From Archegozetes longisetosus (Eukaryota > Arthropoda > Arachnida > Sarcoptiformes > Trhypochthoniidae), in contig JAEMBT020000007.1 of the NCBI GenBank assembly GCA_018873245.2, forward strand, positions 10,299,129 to 10,363,128: a DNA stretch of 64,000 nucleotides, in the 5' to 3' direction. A model generated the notes under the pieces. It saw only the letters and a list, made by a program, of their open reading frames with translations, ran no database searches and had not been told where the DNA came from. Below are positions 13,801 to 25,253 of this stretch, in pieces; position 1 is the stretch's first letter, and each line of letters starts with the position of its first letter. The position numbers and the translations under genes were made by a program.

Positions 13801-14258
13801 CTTCAAAATCTAAACTTTCATTTACAAAAATAAGTTCATTTTAATCCTAGAATTGAGATCTAGAAAATATATTAATGCACTAGTAATCTGACCCTCCAAG
13901 AGTTGTAGGATTAATGGTGAGCGTAGCTCAAATAATTAACTTTGATTATCTAAACTTGAAAACAGATCAAAAAGGAAGACATACCAACAAAAAATGAGAC
14001 CGTAACAGCTGGGCCAGCAGTCCTGGACGCGACTTCGCCTGCCAATACATATATACCAAGACCTAGAGTACTGCCGATACCTAAAATAAAAGCAGTTTTA
14101 AATAATTGATTCCAGAAAATTGATTCAGTCGAATATTTACCCAAAGCAGTCAAATCAAGTGTAGAAAGACATCGATCAAGCCTTGTTTGGGTTATTGAAG
14201 ATTGTTCAATATGCTTACGGCGTAATAGGGCTTTGATGATTGAGCTGAACGATGGCAT
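10822..14258 (-). CDS. Cationic amino acid transporter (SLC7A1-4/CAT family), 14 exons, 649 aa
   Basis: Plasma-membrane carrier for arginine, lysine and ornithine (family knowledge). Exons, minus-strand order: 14258-14141, 14080-13985, 13431-13408, 13342-13268, 13203-13150, 13089-12934, 12869-12645, 12591-12130, 12058-12010, 11888-11790, 11709-11510, 11444-11278, 11204-11096, 10937-10822. All introns are GT-AG, and the 1950 coding nt form one frame ending in TAG. The ATG is preceded by an in-frame TAG four codons upstream. Visible family signatures are [18 protein letters not shown] in TM1, [58 protein letters not shown] and a C-terminal membrane block starting [12 protein letters not shown] hydrophilic Ser/Asp-rich cytosolic loop lies in exons 10-11. 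The length fits CATs (about 620-660 aa). Insect slimfast is the obvious comparator; the paralogue cannot be assigned. Oddity: exon 3 is only 24 nt. Confidence 0.97.
13408..13431 (-). other. 24-nt microexon (exon 3) of the CAT gene
   Basis: The exon sits between TAG acceptor sequence at 13432-13434 and a GTAATATC donor below 13408. It encodes the residues AVASVFAG, which bridge TM2 of the transporter. The frame is phase 1 on both sides, so skipping would remove eight residues without a frameshift. The flanking exons read as canonical CAT sequence only when this piece is included. Confidence 0.88.
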
Positions 14259-17200
14259 CGATGGATTCTATATTAGACTAACCGTCAAACTTATTATGAA
14301 TTTAATAAGGGTTGCGAAAGAGGATGTTTGCGATATGTCGTGAGAAAGTGAAATGAGTCGACGACTAAAGAATAAGACTGTAATAAAAGGAAAGTAGAAA
14401 TATTTTATGATTAGGAGATAAGTTTTGTTCGGTCGAATATGATAGTAGTTACATAAATATTATTGGTAAATAAATTCTAGTTAATAATCAATGACCTATT
14501 CAGAGTAACAATCATATCGTATTCTAGACTCAAACTTAATCAACAAACTTATGTCAACTTTGCAATAGACTCAACTTATATTCGCTTACACTACAAGTTA
14601 GGGTAGCTAATTCTAATGTTAGTTATCTCATAATATTAATTGTGTTAAAAAGCATTGAAAGATTAGAGCAATACTTGGTTAGTAGGACGGATGAAAGGAT
14701 TGATTAAATTTATTAGAAAATAAGTTGACATATAATAACACTATATTCTTATTAAGAGAATCAAATGCTATAGTTTTAATCAAATTTATGGGATCGTTAA
14801 ATTAGAAAAACTTTCAGTACGCTAATTATTGTAAGAGTCAATGTCGCCCTTTTATAAATGACTATCAATTTAGTAATTGACTCTTATTTAATAGGACAGA
14901 CAAATGGAAATTTATTGATGCTATTCTAATGTCTCTACCACTATATGGTTACATATCAATATCAACACAACTTATTCTGATTAGCTCGCAGCCAATAACT
15001 AATCAAAACATTATACATCTAACAGTAAATAAGTCCATAGTTAACCTCACTTTTCAATATCAATTCAACAATTATTTCATACACTTTAACACTATTCAAT
15101 AGTTAATCACACAATAGCCACTATAAACTAAAGTTTATGAAAATCGTCAGTTGCATTTTGTTCAGGTATCATCAAACATATAGTTTAGAAGATCACTTCA
15201 AGATAGTTCTGTTACTTTAAGATAAAGTTTTCATTCTAAACAAGTTGAACCATTTCGAACAATCTGAGCAAATGATTCACTTATTTGGATTACATTTAGT
15301 TTTGATAACAATATCAAGACTTGTGATTGAGAGATCGAATGTGTAAATATAAATATTATATGAATGGTGTAATGACGACATCACTTTCTATCTAATTAGT
15401 AAAACCCATATTTTTATCGAAAATCTGTTTTACATAGCTATCCAGTTTGTACTATTTATTTAGTTCTCAATCCAAGATGTTTTTAAAGATCTGTTGCTAA
15501 CAAAAACAAAACTTTATCAGAGAATAAGTTTTCAGGTCTTCTATGAAAAGTCCAATTGAATAATTGAATAAGTGTTGAACTTAATATTAAAAACAATGAA
15601 AAACTAACGCAGATTAGACTGAACGCATTGAAAAGATGATCACGAGTTTTACGCAAGATTTTTCACTACCTCTATGTTTGGGCGATAGATGAAAGAAAGT
15701 AATTGATGTGAAAAACTTACTAAATCATAACATAAATTGACCAATTATTTTAAGCTAAAGTTATTTTCAACAAAACAAAACTAACAAACAATAGTCACAT
15801 GAATTAAAGCAAAACTCACTCAATAGAAATTTGAATCTTTACTATACTAAAAAATATTTGCAGCGAATAACTCTTCACAAGTCATGAGACATTGAAATAA
15901 AAGCTGGTTCACTAAAAGCACGTTTTCTCTCATCCTTTGCTACTATGAAGTTATAAGATTGAAGCTCGTTTCAACCAACACAATTTCAGCGAACTCAATT
16001 TGAGCAGACAAGTTATAAAATATGATAAAAAGCTATTAAATAGTAGAAATACAAATGGTGTGCAATAAAATTGAGTTGAAAGATAGTTGACATAAAATAA
16101 ATATAAGTATAGTACAACATCCTATTATAATAAACATTTAAAGCATCGGATGTTATATACAATTTGCATTGAAATGATTCCTTTAATATATACGATAGCG
16201 TTAGTTCATTAAACATTTAATTGGATGTTAAAACCATCGTTCGAGTTAATAGTTTTCAATTAAATCGATGTTTATTCTGCAATTTTAAAAACTACGCGCA
16301 AAGTATTACAGAGAACTCATAATGGATTCAATTGGCAACTATTCCAATAATGCCTTGAGCGTTTAATCAAATAATCTAATCTAATTTAATTGACTTTTTG
16401 TGTGTTTTAAAGGAGATTTTTCAATGAAAAACAAGTCTCCTAGATTGAATTTTTTCATTGTTAGTTATTCATTTGAAACGCAGTAAATGAGAGTGTGTCG
16501 GATAAATAGTATCCTGCGATTTGCATCGTGTCATACTTAACTGTTATTCTAACTATAAATGGCGTCTCTTTCTTATTACGTGTTAACACCGCAATCAACT
16601 ACTGAGTAAGAGACGTAATTTACGCTAAGTTCATTATTGCTGATCAAATGACAAAAGTAGCAGAGTACCTTTCCTCTAACACAAGTTCAAATAATGAACT
16701 GGATTTATATTGAACTATAAATTTAGTAAAGCATACAATAAAACTCACTTAGATTGTCACATAAATCGAACGGGTAAAACAGGCATATGTGCAACACTTT
16801 AGCTAGATCAAACTTCGACCTATCTAAAATATTCCGCATACCAATGGGGTATTTATTCGACAACTTTTTATCACAAGCCATAATTATTATAACGTGAGTT
16901 GGCTCTATCGAATTTGATCAAACCTTTCAATAATAAACTAATTAAAACAATAAAAACTCATAAATATTACAAAACTGTCACAAAACTATTAAATGCAAAC
17001 ATTATCGATATTTTGAAAGGCGTTTGAAAACTAGATTTGAATTTTATAAAACAAGGCTGTCTAGTGAAACAAGTATTAGAGAAGTTGTTGAATATGAGGT
17101 TGGCTGAAACGAAAAGAAACCAAAATTGGCGACAAACTTGAAAAAACTCCATAAAAAATGTTATGTAATTTTAATAGTCGATGAGGTTAGCGTAAGGCGC

Positions 17201-18969
17201 CCATCGCATAGATAAAGCCTGATTAATATTAATTTTTTCAATAAATTAAATAATTAAGAGTTTGGTCTTCCCTCAAAAAGGGTGAAAACGAGACAAATGT
17301 TAAGACTTTACATTATTCAATGCTTGTTATATGACTTGAATTCGATTAACGTGAAAGTTTGGCTTAAGTCCAATAGGAATAGAATCATTACTAAAATAAG
17401 AGACACACAAATAGAGTAGACTTTTGCAGTCGAGGAAATGTTAGTCAACTATTTTCTCAAATATAGCAGTTTTTGTTACAAAACAGTTCAAAGACTTCAA
17501 AGACTATTAATGACAACAATTGATATTTAGTCACAAAACAATTAATCACCAGTAGATTAGGTAAAAAACGACTGTAAAGCACGTAATGAATAAAAGAAAA
17601 CTTATTTTTAGTTTCTTAGTAAGTCTTACCTTATTGTGAAACAACAGTTTCGATGAGTTGGAAAGAACTGGTCCTTATGTCCATACTGTCCATTGCATGA
17701 TATCTAGCGCCCACCCATTCACTTAGTTAAGCCTTAATAAAAGACAGATTTTATGATATATAATGCTTTTTGTTCGATGTTAGATGAGATGATGTAATAT
17801 TGCGACATTTATTGCAACATTTATGTCATTCTTGTTCGCTATTCAATTATGCTTTTAATAGACATTAAACATTAATTCATCAAAAATTATCTCGACTTTT
17901 AATCCGATTAAACTCTTATCACAAGAAAACATTATAAACTAATTAAACAAAATTTTTAACTGATATAAACTTGCAATTTGCATAAACTGCATGAAAAACT
18001 CTAGAGTTACAATTAGATTCAGTTTTGAGTACTTAATTATCTGGACTCATGTCATAAAAATATAATTATAATTGATTTGAAGCATAACCCAATATCGTTT
18101 TCACTAATTTTATTGATATTAGTTTTGATACTTGACTGACTCGTTAACCATTTTATTATTAAACACAGATTTTATTGCTTATACTTATTCTAATTATATT
18201 TACCTTTACTTCAATGTAATTAAAATGATTGTGACACTCAGGCAAATTAGTTGGATAGTTCAAATTGTTCAAATAAATAATTCAAAGTTAGTTTAAATAC
18301 TTGTTAAATTGATACTCGATTCGGTTATAAATATTTGAATAATTTATTATCAATTTGATTTCTTAAAAATGAGTATATTTTGGTCAGATAAATAATTTAA
18401 TGCGAAAATGACTTAATAAATATCACAATTGACTTGTAAATATTATTTAATAAATACTATTATTTACCATAAGCTAAGTTACTCTGTGGACATTTATATA
18501 TGTTATGCTTGAAATGTGCTTTCAATGCTGTACTAGAGGTCAGCATCAGATTGGAGCAAACAATACAATTTACTCAAGTTGCATGCAATTCCAACAGAAC
18601 AAACAAATGTCAAAATCAGAATAGCAATTTGATACATATACTTCATTAGGATGTTTTGATAGATGTCTAGAAGATTTAAATCTATACAGATGTAAAGTTT
18701 AATTCTGCAGACATTCTGGAGACTAGACATACATAAAAGTACTGTCGACTTCGCCTATTATATGGCATAGCATTCAGTAAATGCTAATTCTTTAAGGGAA
18801 ATTATCAGTAAAACTATCGAAATCTTGATAAATTTGAACTTAAGGTTATGCGTCAGAATTTTAATTAGTGGGAACCTTGAATAGTATTTACTCTGTATAA
18901 TTAATCAATCCAGATAACATCTAGAATTTAAAATTTAAATTCTCAAATTCAATTATTTCCAAATAAAAT
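14259..18969. other. Intergenic AT-rich DNA between CAT and TPI
   Basis: Upstream of the CAT start codon, so it should contain its promoter and any non-coding first exon, but I could not place either. A weak imperfect inverted repeat (CGTCTCTT/AAGAGACG, 16563-16617) is the only structure noticed. Confidence 0.5.
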
Positions 18970-18975
18970 TTTATT
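18970..18975 (-). terminator. Candidate poly(A) signal of TPI
   Basis: TTTATT on the plus strand gives AATAAA on the minus strand, about 168 nt past the TPI stop. It lies in a palindromic AATAAAATTTTATT context, so it could act on either strand. Confidence 0.5.
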
Positions 18976-19142
18976 CACATTTGAGAACATTCACAACACC
19001 TTAGACAAAATAATCATATCATAAGCCAATTATTAGCAACATTCAAGTGCTTAGATTGAAAATAATTTTCTAATAGTTCCTAAAAACTCAAAAATAGACT
19101 GATTCTCTGAAATATCTTTAAAATCTAATAGATAAAGCTAAA

Positions 19143-20121
<979 letters not shown>

Positions 20122-20775
20122 TCTTGCAATTATAGTCGTTGAATCAAAAGTGACTAACTTATTGAGTGATAAATAGTTTGAGTTGAACTCTTGATTAAAT
20201 AATTGTTTTGAGTGATTTTCCAAATGTTTTCTATTGGCCTTTCCTAATCCAAAAATTTCCTTAGATTTGGAGACTTATCAGAGAAATGACATTGAAATGA
20301 TAAAATCGTCTGCACTTGATTTCAGTTTTCAGCGTTTAAACAATTCATGCCTTTTACAAATACGGTTCAATCATATAACTTGGTTTGGTTTCATATATCA
20401 AATAATACTAAAATTTCGTAAAACTATAGCAGACTTCTCCCATTTAAATGCTGTTATCGAAGAACCAGCGATATCTTCAAACAATATTTATTACTATTAA
20501 AAAAGAGCCAAATTTAAGATTGAGTTAATGAGAAAAAACCAATCAAATATCAATAGAAATGATTTAACTTAAAAGTTTTGAACTATGATTTAAGTAGACT
20601 TTTAGGAAGAGCTGTGAATACCTATTATTCTGTTGTGAATTCAAACTCTCAAGTCTTTCATATGACTAGCAATACGAAACTTTTAGATTAGTTTACAGAT
20701 AAGCTCATTACATTATTAAGTGTGAAATAAAGATCACTTGTATTGGCATAACCTCTAATACAATTGATATAAACA
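20122..20775. promoter_or_regulatory. Divergent intergenic region between TPI (-) and Tudor (+) genes
   Basis: 654 bp separates the two start codons, so both 5' UTRs and promoters must lie here unless there are distant non-coding first exons. I see no convincing TATA/Inr pair. An 88-codon open frame at 20234-20500 has no ATG and no domain and is not called. The label rests on geometry alone. Confidence 0.5.
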
Positions 20776-21789
20776 ATGGAGAATCAACTAAAGCTAAGAG
20801 TATTGGATGTGAAAGAATTGTTTCATTTCATAGTGAGAGAAGAAGAGACAAAAGACGCTCAAAGGTATAAGAAGTTAGAAAAGTTACTGCAGAAGACTTA
20901 TAACTCAGCGGATGGCAACAAAAATGGAAAGTTTAAGGTCGGCTCTCACGTTGCCGTTCATATCAAACCATTCTCTGAATCATCTCCTAAATTATGGTTA
21001 AGGGCTGTTATCAAGAATATAATCGATGAGAAGTGCATAATGTATAGCCTCTATTTAGTCGACTACGGAATCGAAAAATGCTCTCATAGGTCATCATTAC
21101 GCGAACTGAAACCACATTTCGGCCCGACTTTCGTTCCCTTTCAAGCTTTCGATTTCTGTTTGTCTGGTGTTGAACACAAAAAAGGGCTTAAAACTAAAGA
21201 AGTTATCAAACATATTGAGTGCTTATTTGATGCCAACAATAACTATGTTACGGCCACTATTGAACGAAGGGATAGGTCTGGATTGGTTTTTGGTCATATT
21301 TTATTAGAAGAGGATTGCGATTTAGCCTCAATTCTTATTGATAAACAGTTGGCTAATGATATTTGTTGTGGAAATTCCAGAAAGAGCGGCATTAGAATCA
21401 ATAGTAATGAAGTCAACAATAATAGCAGTTCTCAAACTTGTTCAACGCGTAATCCATTTTCATCTTCATTTCATGCTTTAAAATCAACAAATAATAAATT
21501 GGATGATTCAAGCGCACACCAAACTAATAGTTTTGTCGGTAATTTTAGTTTGAATTGTAAATGCAATGGAATCCTTCAATACAGGCGTAAAAAGCTCAGA
21601 GACATGTTGAAAGAACTTGAAACTACTAAAGCAAATCAGAGGCAAACATTATCATTTGATAGATTGGTGGACAAGAGTCAGACTGCAGCTGAAAATGAAA
21701 AGAAAGACCCTGAAGGCAAAGAAGAAATTAAAGATGCAAATGAAAAAATGATTATAAATCGCCTGCAGATTAACCGAACAATTAGTTAA
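20776..21789 (+). CDS. Extended-Tudor domain protein, single exon, 337 aa
   Basis: Uninterrupted frame from ATG (an in-frame TAA lies two codons upstream) to TAA. Residues about 3-195 look like an extended Tudor module: an N-terminal strand/helix (RYKKLEKLLQKTYNS, near 30-44), the Tudor barrel (KVGSHVAVHI 54-63, KLWLRAVIKNI 72-82, LYLVDYGIEK 92-101, SSLRELKPHF 106-115) and VPFQAFDFCLSG (120-131), then SN-like sequence to about 195. The remaining ~140 residues are Asn/Ser-rich then Lys/Glu-rich and probably disordered. In this family eTud domains bind symmetrically dimethylated arginine of Piwi proteins and act in germ granules. Here the usual Asn after DYG is Ile, so ligand binding may differ. 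Overall form recalls the N-terminal Tudor of TDRD12/Yb without a helicase. Lack of introns fits a retrocopy or a compact gene. A poly(A) signal follows at 21966. Confidence 0.92.
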   Translation: MENQLKLRVLDVKELFHFIVREEETKDAQRYKKLEKLLQKTYNSADGNKNGKFKVGSHVAVHIKPFSESSPKLWLRAVIKNIIDEKCIMYSLYLVDYGIEKCSHRSSLRELKPHFGPTFVPFQAFDFCLSGVEHKKGLKTKEVIKHIECLFDANNNYVTATIERRDRSGLVFGHILLEEDCDLASILIDKQLANDICCGNSRKSGIRINSNEVNNNSSSQTCSTRNPFSSSFHALKSTNNKLDDSSAHQTNSFVGNFSLNCKCNGILQYRRKKLRDMLKELETTKANQRQTLSFDRLVDKSQTAAENEKKDPEGKEEIKDANEKMIINRLQINRTIS

Positions 21790-21965
21790 GATGCAGATCG
21801 CCGGCTCTCAACTAATAACTAATACTTTTTCAGATAATTAAAAATTTACTGTAAACTCGATTGATTTTACTTGAAATATCTGGTGATCAAGTCTTCAATT
21901 AGATGATGAAATACTTATTCAAAAGAATTTGATTGCAATCTAATACAACTTATTTGTTTGAAAAA

Positions 21966-21971
21966 AATAAA
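21966..21971 (+). terminator. Poly(A) signal AATAAA of the Tudor gene
   Basis: Canonical AATAAA, 177 nt after the Tudor stop codon and 37 nt before the stop of the convergent GGCT gene. The two 3' UTRs are therefore very close and may overlap. Confidence 0.6.
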
Positions 21972-22007
21972 ATTTTTAAATAGCAATAACAGTGATTAAA
22001 AATTAGA

Positions 22008-22641
22008 TTAGAGTAGATTTGGTGGACCACAATTCATGATACCATTATCGGGATGTGATTTAATTACAGTTTCGATATAATCTTCAGGTAAATTTTGCTC
22101 AATCGCTCCCTTGATAATGACCAACTTATAGGCAGCGCTTGGAATTTCACATTTGATACTAGAATCACAATCTTCTTGAGATGAACTTTCGACTGGATTT
22201 GTTTGATCAGTAGTTGTGTATTGAGCCTTTTGTACATAGGTCCTACAATTGATTAATTCTTCGCTGCCATTGACGCTAACATCAACATTAATAGCATTAT
22301 AACCAACTTCTTGTTTATCAAGTAATTGTAAATCAGATTGATTTAAGGTCCAAATAACTCCCCAAACAAAAGCCTAAAAGAAAGATTCTTAAATTTTAAA
22401 AGGCATGGCATAAATTGGACATAAAGTAAGTTTTCAAAAAGTAATCAATCAATACATCATTTTGTGGTACAATGTTAGCGGTGGATCCCTTCCAGAAGTT
22501 AGCATAACCAGAAAAATTCAATTTGAATCCCTTCAGCAAGCCGTTTGCGTACTTGGTGGCTGTCTTATTGTTGACGTGCATTCGCTTTGATAACAAATTG
22601 GATCCATATGCAAAGTAAAAGACAGTCTCACTTTTCGACAT
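22008..22641 (-). CDS. Gamma-glutamylcyclotransferase, 2 exons, 183 aa
   Basis: GGCT-fold enzyme that releases 5-oxoproline from gamma-glutamyl amino acids in the cytosolic gamma-glutamyl cycle (family knowledge). Exon 1 is 22641-22456 and exon 2 is 22373-22008. The donor is GTATTG, the acceptor TTTTAG, the intron 82 bp in phase 0, and the stop TAA. Exon 1 gives MSKSETVFYFAYGSNLL with the substrate-binding YGSNL motif (residues 12-16). Exon 2 opens with AFVWGVIWTLNQSDLQLLDK followed by QEVGY, whose Glu84 matches the catalytic Glu of the human LDEQEG motif. The length is close to human GGCT (188 aa). Compared with that protein there is a Ser/Asp/Thr-rich insertion (TTTDQTNPVESSSQEDCDSS) before the conserved AAYKLVIIKGA. 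The gene is tail-to-tail with the Tudor gene. GGCT identity is firm; exact orthology is inferred. Confidence 0.93.
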
Positions 22642-22820
22642 TCCCTTCAATTTATACTCTAATAACGGTTATTATATGTTATTCAATATCAAACTCATTT
22701 ATCCTAAACATAGGTCGTAGAAATCAATTGTATTTATTGATTGGTTGGTTAGATGATAATCTTATACTTACTTTTATTCACTTTGAACAAAACGAATGGT
22801 TAGCAAACGTGATTTTTTGT

Positions 22821-22860
22821 AGGTTAAGTTAGATTAGATTAGGTTAGGTTAAGTTAGGTC
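22821..22860 (+). repeat. Degenerate AGGTT/TTAGG pentamer array (interstitial telomere-like)
   Basis: Eight head-to-tail pentamers, reading AGGTT AAGTT AGATT AGATT AGGTT AGGTT AAGTT AGGTC, all variants of the arthropod telomere unit TTAGG. The array is about 180 bp upstream of the GGCT start codon. It may be a short interstitial telomeric repeat, or a chance or promoter-associated simple repeat. Confidence 0.7.
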
Positions 22861-23085
22861 AGATGATCATTTAGTTCAAGTTGATTATCAAAATTAGTAG
22901 TACATATCTTATGTTATTTGACAGATGGAGCAATTTACAACTCTTATATTCATGTCTGGATAATTTGAAGTTGAAACTTTCAACTTTAACTCTCACCCCT
23001 AACTCAATTCTCGAACATTTTTAAGTTTTAGTTTTGAATTCTCATCTAGAAGTCATTGTCTTCTGTGGGAGACAAATATTTTCAG

Positions 23086-23109
23086 TTATTTCTGAAGTCT
23101 CAGAAATAA
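23086..23109. repeat. Perfect 10-bp stem hairpin
   Basis: TTATTTCTGA and TCAGAAATAA flank the 4-nt loop AGTC. It lies 24 bp before the long 98-nt hairpin. No function assigned. Confidence 0.6.
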
Positions 23110-23133
23110 TGAAGTTAAGTTTAGTTGATAAAT

Positions 23134-23231
23134 AAATGGATTTTTTCAAACTGAATAGCTATTTTGATAAGACTTTTGGTCAGAATTTGAAGTCTTATCA
23201 AAATGACTATTCAGTTTGAAACAATCCATTT
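23134..23231. repeat. 98-nt near-perfect hairpin (42-bp arms, 14-nt loop)
   Basis: Arms 23134-23175 and 23190-23231 are reverse complements with three mismatches in 42 positions. The size and loop fit a long pre-miRNA or endo-siRNA hairpin, or a very small foldback transposon. No protein frame overlaps it. Confidence 0.85.
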
Positions 23232-23988
23232 TACTTGTCGAGTGCATAAATACACAATCTGATTCTGATTCTCACGGAAACATGCGTTGCAGTTACGCTA
23301 AACTTTTCGGCTTAGTTTCCGAACCATAAACGCTGTTGTGAATGAGGCTCACTAATAATACTCTGTAATTTTAAGTTTAGTTTAGATGTCACAATCAGTA
23401 TTGTCTAAGCTTAAATTAACGGAAGCAGAGCACCATTTGCAGCAATGCTGTCTATAAATCGGAAGTAAAGCCAATATTTACCATCATCATTGATTTACAG
23501 ATGAATGTTAATGCACTTGATCAGATAAATCACTGATAATAGTATCGTTTGAAACATCTAGTGGCAAAACTATCGAACATGATGCTTTCTCCTACTAACA
23601 ATACAAATGTAATGAGTATTATGTTAGAATTATGTATTTTAACGAAAAAAATTTAGAATATTTTATCATTTGATTTGCCATAGGAGACGGTTTAAACTAA
23701 ATAGTAGCTTAAATGTTCTTAATTTTACTAAAAAGTATCGACATATTGAAGATAATGCAATTGAGTACATAATGAGATCAAAGTCTAAGATCTATTAAAA
23801 GCATTGAACTAATGAATTGGTTAAAGTAGACCCACGCTAAATACACAGTTTGATTGCGAAAAGAATGAACCAAAAGTCAAGAAATGAATGAAAAAGTTGT
23901 AGCTAGTTCTGCGAATCATTCGACGCGATACTGAAGTTATAGATAGATGAAGTTAAGAGATAACAAGATTCGAGCTCAAATGAAGCGC

Positions 23989-24192
23989 TCACAGTAAAAA
24001 GAATACCATTGATGACAACAAGATAAGGATCAAAATTAGTGACAGATTTTCTAATTCTTTTCGGGAGTAATAGCCGTGTATTGACAGAATGTTGCTGCGT
24101 TTTGATGCTATCACTAGGCTCAGCTTTAATATGAAAAACCAATCGATTTTGTTGACAAAACTGACGGATAATACGGGCAAATGACAGCTGAC
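23989..24192 (-). other. Unassigned coding-like segment, possible orphan exon
   Basis: On the minus strand, a TCTGTCAG acceptor-like site is followed by an open frame with coding-looking codon use (LSFARIIRQFCQQNRL, then PKRIRKSVTNFDPYLVVING) and a GTGAGC donor-like site after ILFT. There is no ATG in frame, and no neighbouring exon or domain was recognised. It could be a real exon, a decayed gene piece or chance. Confidence 0.25.
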
Positions 24193-24794
24193 AGACGGCG
24201 AGTTTTTTTTTCAATGATCACGTTGTCTTACTTGGATTTAAGATTACTATGATAGCGGTTGGAGCATCTGGCTTTAATACAGATCAACTCATGTGAAGTC
24301 ATTTCAAATTTCCTAAAGGAGTACTCATCAAATTCTATGAAGGGCTTAATCAGAAACATATAGACATACGGCTTAATCGCCCATCAACCAATATATGTAC
24401 AGTCTGATCCGGTATTTAACAACTCGCTTATAGGCAAACCTGATTGTTAGCATATGATACATCAAGCACCAACCAATCCAATCATATGTTAAAGTGTTGG
24501 GATGTAGGCAACTTATTTCCTACTCACCGACGGCTTGTCTATAACTGGGTCAAACTCTGTCAGATTAAAGCTTATGAAAAGTAGAATTGAAAACAGAACA
24601 AATTTTCAAGATAGAACGGCTGACAGGAAATATGAATTTTTAAAAATTGACGTCTAAAATATTTTTAAAATTAATATCTTGACCAGTTTAAAAGAATAAT
24701 TAAGTATAGACTTCAGCGATAGATACCATAAGGTATTTTGATCACTTTTGAAAAATGTATGCAGAGGCCACCGAAAATTTTTTTCTTTGATAAT

Positions 24795-25200
24795 GGTCAC
24801 GTCATCATCGCGGGCGGATTTGGGTGGTACCCACTCAAATAAAGCCCACGTTGAAGACTTAGGCAGAGAGTCTCAAGTTTCAGGTGAGCTAGTCTCCTTC
24901 CTGGTTAACGTACACAGCTAAGGTTCCCGTCGGGTCTTAGGGGAGCATGGCTACGAGCAATCTCTTGAGGGACAGTAGCGCCACTTGCGATTGTTTTTTA
25001 AAATAGAGGAGGAAAACCTCTCCGGCGGATCCGGAGAAGGCCAGTGCTCTTCATTTTATCAAATAGAACCGCTTTAACTTATTTAACAAGAAATTTGAAA
25101 TGGGTCGGACAAACCACACTAAAAATGAGTGATCATCTCTAGGTACTTTAAAAACCTGAGATGGGGGACGACAAGTTCACCTTAACGTGGTGTTCCCTAT
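24795..25200. other. GC-rich structured island, possibly a retrotransposon 5' leader or structured RNA
   Basis: About 400 bp with clearly higher GC than its surroundings and several strong hairpins: TGGGT/ACCCA at 24821-24833, TCTCCGG/CCGGAGA at 25019-25037, CATCTCTAGGT/ACCTGAGATG at 25134-25163, and CACC/GGTG near its end. There is no long open frame. The look is that of a LINE 5' leader or a structured non-coding RNA, but I cannot assign a family. Confidence 0.45.
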
Positions 25201-25253
25201 GTAAATTTAATGAGTTTTCTGAATGTAGTCAATAATTATTAATATTAAATATA

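Noticed and set aside
18533-18730. 65-codon ATG frame with one hydrophobic stretch near the TPI 3' side
   Set aside because: No conserved feature; it is 3' to TPI and compatible with chance.
20234-20500. 88-codon plus-strand frame between TPI and the Tudor gene
   Set aside because: No ATG, no motif; it occupies the divergent promoter/UTR region.
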